Assembly (NCBI GenBank): GCA_964579725.1
Contig: CAZOHG010000102.1
Coordinates: 1-8,699 of the forward strand
Direction: 5' to 3'
Origin: CAZOHG01 sp964579725
GTDB lineage: Bacteria; Zhuqueibacterota; JdFR-76; BMS3Abin05
DNA length: 8,699 nt
Both the position numbers and the translations under genes were made by a program. The notes under the pieces were generated by a model. That model was not told the origin of the DNA. It ran no database searches and saw only the letters and a program-made list of their open reading frames with translations. Positions 7,431 to 8,699 of the stretch are shown here, piece after piece. Position 1 is the first letter of the stretch; each line of letters begins with the position of its first letter.

Positions 7431-8117
7431 TTACTTTTTTTCAATTTCCGAGACCATTTCTTGCTTCGAAGGTTTTTCGTGAGCCGTCACGCCGCGTTCA
7501 CGCCGGGAATCGGATTGTGTTGAACGACGTTTCCGCGCTGCTTGAGGAGCTTCGATCCCGGAAAAAATAATCTCAAAAAGAAACTCAATGTGTTTTTCCA
7601 CGTCAAAATCCCGCTGCTGAATTTTGAGCGGAAAAAATACCCCCTTATTTAGATCAATGATCATTTCGGCCAGAAGATTGACATCGAAGGGTTTGAAATC
7701 GCCGCGGCGAATCCCCTCTTCCACAATGCCGCGAATGCGTTTGCGGCGATATTCGTCAAATTGGTCCAATCCTTTAAAAACAATCGGATGGAAACCAATT
7801 AATTTTTCCTGCGTCAGATTGTAAAAATTGACATGTTCAAAAAGATGTTTGTACTGCGTGAGAAAAAAGGTCTTCAGCTTTTCACGCGGAGTGGGCGCTT
7901 TTTCAATCGCCGCGTCAATTCGGGATTCGAGACTTTTGGCTTCATTTCGAACAATGGTGAGAAAAACGTCTTCCTTGTTTTTAAAATAGTGGTAAATCGT
8001 TGCTTTTCCAATGGCCGCTTCGCGGGCAATATCCTCGATATTCGTCTTGGCGTAACCAAATCTTCCAAACACGCGAGTGGCCGCCTGAAGAATACGATCG
8101 CGTGTGTCCTGTGACAT
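7431..8117 (-). CDS. TetR/AcrR-family transcriptional regulator
   Basis: A 228-residue DNA-binding repressor, presumably dimeric. The TetR_N domain covers about residues 8-55, with the helix-turn-helix at 25-46 (TNIEDIAREAAIGKATIYHYF) and the typical following FKNKEDVF. The remainder to about 190 is the all-helical ligand-binding and dimerisation region, which is divergent and gives no ligand identity. Residues 192-228 form a highly charged tail (RKRR, SRRERG, ending EIEKK) that is longer than usual and probably disordered. It is the first gene of the operon and divergent from the gene at the right edge, so autoregulation of the efflux operon and possibly control of the neighbour are likely. 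Repeated TCGAA half-sites lie 17 to 72 bases upstream of its start. The ribosome site GGGAGA is five bases before the ATG. The last codons contain a run of seven A on the coding strand. Confidence 0.93.
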   Translation of the reverse strand: MSQDTRDRILQAATRVFGRFGYAKTNIEDIAREAAIGKATIYHYFKNKEDVFLTIVRNEAKSLESRIDAAIEKAPTPREKLKTFFLTQYKHLFEHVNFYNLTQEKLIGFHPIVFKGLDQFDEYRRKRIRGIVEEGIRRGDFKPFDVNLLAEMIIDLNKGVFFPLKIQQRDFDVEKHIEFLFEIIFSGIEAPQAARKRRSTQSDSRRERGVTAHEKPSKQEMVSEIEKK

Positions 8118-8133
8118 GAAACTCTCCCGATTA

Positions 8134-8202
8134 GAAAAATCGAATAATTTGTTCTAAAATTCGACTTTTTTTACGTTGGAAAAATCGAAAAGTTTCACTT
8201 TT
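8134..8202. promoter_or_regulatory. Candidate TetR operator region upstream of the repressor gene
   Basis: The AT-rich segment just upstream of the tetR start contains an 11-base direct repeat, GAAAAATCGAA, at 8134-8144 and 8179-8189. Between them lies an inverted pair, TCGAAT at 8140-8145 and ATTCGA at 8159-8164, with a 13-base spacer. A further perfect inverted repeat, AAAAGT-TTC-ACTTTT, spans 8188-8202. TetR proteins usually bind such palindromic or paired sites in their own promoter, so this is a reasonable operator and promoter zone. I could not fix a convincing -35/-10 pair for the minus-strand promoter. Assignment as operator is inference. Confidence 0.4.
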
Positions 8203-8283
8203 TTTGCGGCCGGCCATTTTTTCCCAAAAATTCAACCGCTTAATTGTCTTTTCATTTGCTTGAAAGGACAAAATGTTTGTTTT

Positions 8284-8310
8284 TTGACGCCAATATTTGT
8301 ACATTATTCC
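8284..8310 (+). promoter_or_regulatory. Weak candidate promoter for the rightward gene
   Basis: TTGACG at 8284-8289 is a good match to a -35 box. The best following -10-like word is TATTCC at 8305-8310, giving a 15-base spacer that is shorter than the usual 16-18, so the pair is weak. If used, transcription would begin near 8317 and the leader would include the inverted repeats at 8319-8411. Phyla of the FCB group often use different promoter consensus sequences, which further limits confidence. Confidence 0.2.
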
Positions 8311-8318
8311 TGATTTTT

Positions 8319-8411
8319 GGGTACCCTGTGTCGGGCCTCTCGAAAAGCCCGCTGGAACGGCATGGTCAAACCGGACGGCTGTAACCCGTGAACGAAACAC
8401 GAGATATTCTC
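8319..8411 (+). other. Possible structured leader RNA upstream of the S-component gene
   Basis: This stretch is GC-richer than the DNA to its left and holds consecutive short complementary segments: GGGTACCC (8319-8326), CGGGC/GCCCG (8332-8336 with 8347-8351, 10-base loop), GGT/ACC around 8364-8372, CGTG/CACG (8387-8390 with 8398-8401) and GAGA-TAT-TCTC (8401-8411) directly before the TTG. GTGT at 8328-8331 could also pair with ACAC at 8397-8400, closing a junction around the inner hairpins. That pairing competes with CGTG/CACG. Vitamin-type S components are often controlled by riboswitches, but I match no class. A fragment such as GCTGTAACCCG recalls the cobalamin core, yet the usual conserved boxes are not all present. 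Confidence 0.25.
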
Positions 8412-8699
8412 TTGAAAAAAGTGCATGCCTCACATTTCCATTCGGAGAAAAGGGCCCTCCGAAAATGGCTCCAAATGGCGCTTTTTGCAGCCATCGCCGT
8501 TGCGCTGGGACTGGTTCTCATCGCCGTCCCCAATGTGGAATTGGTGACCGGCACTTTTTTTGTTTCCGGCTATTTTTTGGGAGTTAAACGGGGCGTGGCT
8601 ACGGCGGTGGTGGGTGAGTTTTTGTACTCATTGCTCAACCCCTTCGGGGCCGCCCCACCGCCTCTTTTGTTGGCACAATTGACAGGAATGGGGCTCGCG
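8412..8699 (+). CDS. Probable ECF-transporter substrate-binding (S) component, 5' part only
   Basis: An open frame of 96 codons reaches the right edge. After a basic N-terminus, a first hydrophobic helix (MALFAAIAVALGLVLIAV, about residues 22-39) contains AxxxA pairs (A23/A27 and A27/A31), the feature S components use to dock on the ECF T-subunit. It continues PNVELVTGTFFVSGYFLG, GVATAVVGEFLYSLLNPFG and PPPLLLAQLTGMGLA, the pattern typical of vitamin-type S components. Substrate cannot be assigned. The start is uncertain. TTG at 8412 gives MKKVHAS. GTG at 8388 is the most upstream option, since TAA at 8382 closes the frame. ATG at 8475 begins directly at the first helix. None has a convincing Shine-Dalgarno. 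The gene is divergent from the tetR operon and probably not functionally part of it. Confidence 0.72.
   Translation, partial: MKKVHASHFHSEKRALRKWLQMALFAAIAVALGLVLIAVPNVELVTGTFFVSGYFLGVKRGVATAVVGEFLYSLLNPFGAAPPPLLLAQLTGMGLA
8438..8468 (+). other. Strong inverted repeat near the 5' end of the S-component gene
   Basis: TTCGGAG (8441-8447) pairs perfectly with CTCCGAA (8457-8463) around a nine-base loop. The stem extends through CCA (8438-8440) and TGG (8466-8468) across a two-base bulge, giving about ten pairs. It lies inside the coding frame if translation begins at 8388 or 8412, but in the leader if the ATG at 8475 is the real start. No T-run follows, so it is not a classical intrinsic terminator. 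Confidence 0.4.

Noticed and set aside
8208..8215. GGCCGGCC palindrome, also present near 443-452 in the thioesterase gene
   Set aside because: An eight-base GC palindrome appearing twice in 8.7 kb is weak evidence, and the second copy is within coding sequence.
8319..8411. Confident call of a cobalamin riboswitch
   Set aside because: Some words resemble parts of the core, but the full set of conserved boxes and the expected length are not seen, so only a generic structured-RNA candidate is reported.
8131..8433. Minus-strand open frame of 100 codons in the divergent intergenic region
   Set aside because: It covers the promoter/operator region and has a basic, AT-driven composition without a recognisable motif. 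It would also overlap the start of the S-component gene.
8297..8587. Plus-strand open frame of 96 codons beginning MYIIPDF
   Set aside because: It overlaps the S-component frame. Its sequence is not protein-like past the leader, whereas the frame of TTG 8412 gives typical membrane helices.

Overview
The window suggests a double-membrane (Gram-negative type) bacterium of roughly balanced base composition. It carries a complete three-part RND efflux system, a small outer-membrane beta-barrel protein and a lipoprotein signal peptide. Most starts are preceded by strong GGAGG-type ribosome sites. The PII-like companion of the pump resembles a family I know mainly from Bacteroidota and related phyla. 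I therefore lean to the FCB (Fibrobacterota-Chlorobiota-Bacteroidota) or Calditrichota side, but this is inference.

Layout: from about position 8117 down to position 1, everything is on the minus strand and reads as one seven-gene operon. In transcription order the genes are: a TetR-family repressor (8117-7431), a small outer-membrane beta-barrel protein (7394-6768), a TolC-type outer-membrane channel (6747-5362), a lipid-anchored membrane fusion protein (5304-4204), an RND inner-membrane pump (4161-1033), a 96-residue PII-like protein (1036-746) and an acyl-ACP thioesterase (746 to beyond position 1). Gaps are 36, 20, 57 and 42 bases, then a 4-base ATGA overlap and a 1-base TAATG overlap. 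I see no terminator inside the run. From 8388 or 8412 rightward, a divergent gene for a membrane protein resembling an ECF-transporter substrate-binding (S) component runs off the right edge.

The roughly 290 bases between the divergent genes are AT-rich near tetR and hold repeated TCGAA-type half-sites, which are plausible TetR operators. The half nearer the S-component gene is GC-richer and contains several short inverted repeats that could form a structured leader RNA. I could not match it to a known riboswitch class.

Working model: TetR senses a ligand and controls its own operon. The pump, adaptor and channel form a trans-envelope exporter. The PII-like protein probably modulates the pump. 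The thioesterase releases free fatty acids from acyl-ACP, and its tight coupling to the pump genes raises the possibility that fatty acids or a fatty-acid-derived product are what the pump exports. That last link is a hypothesis from gene order only.
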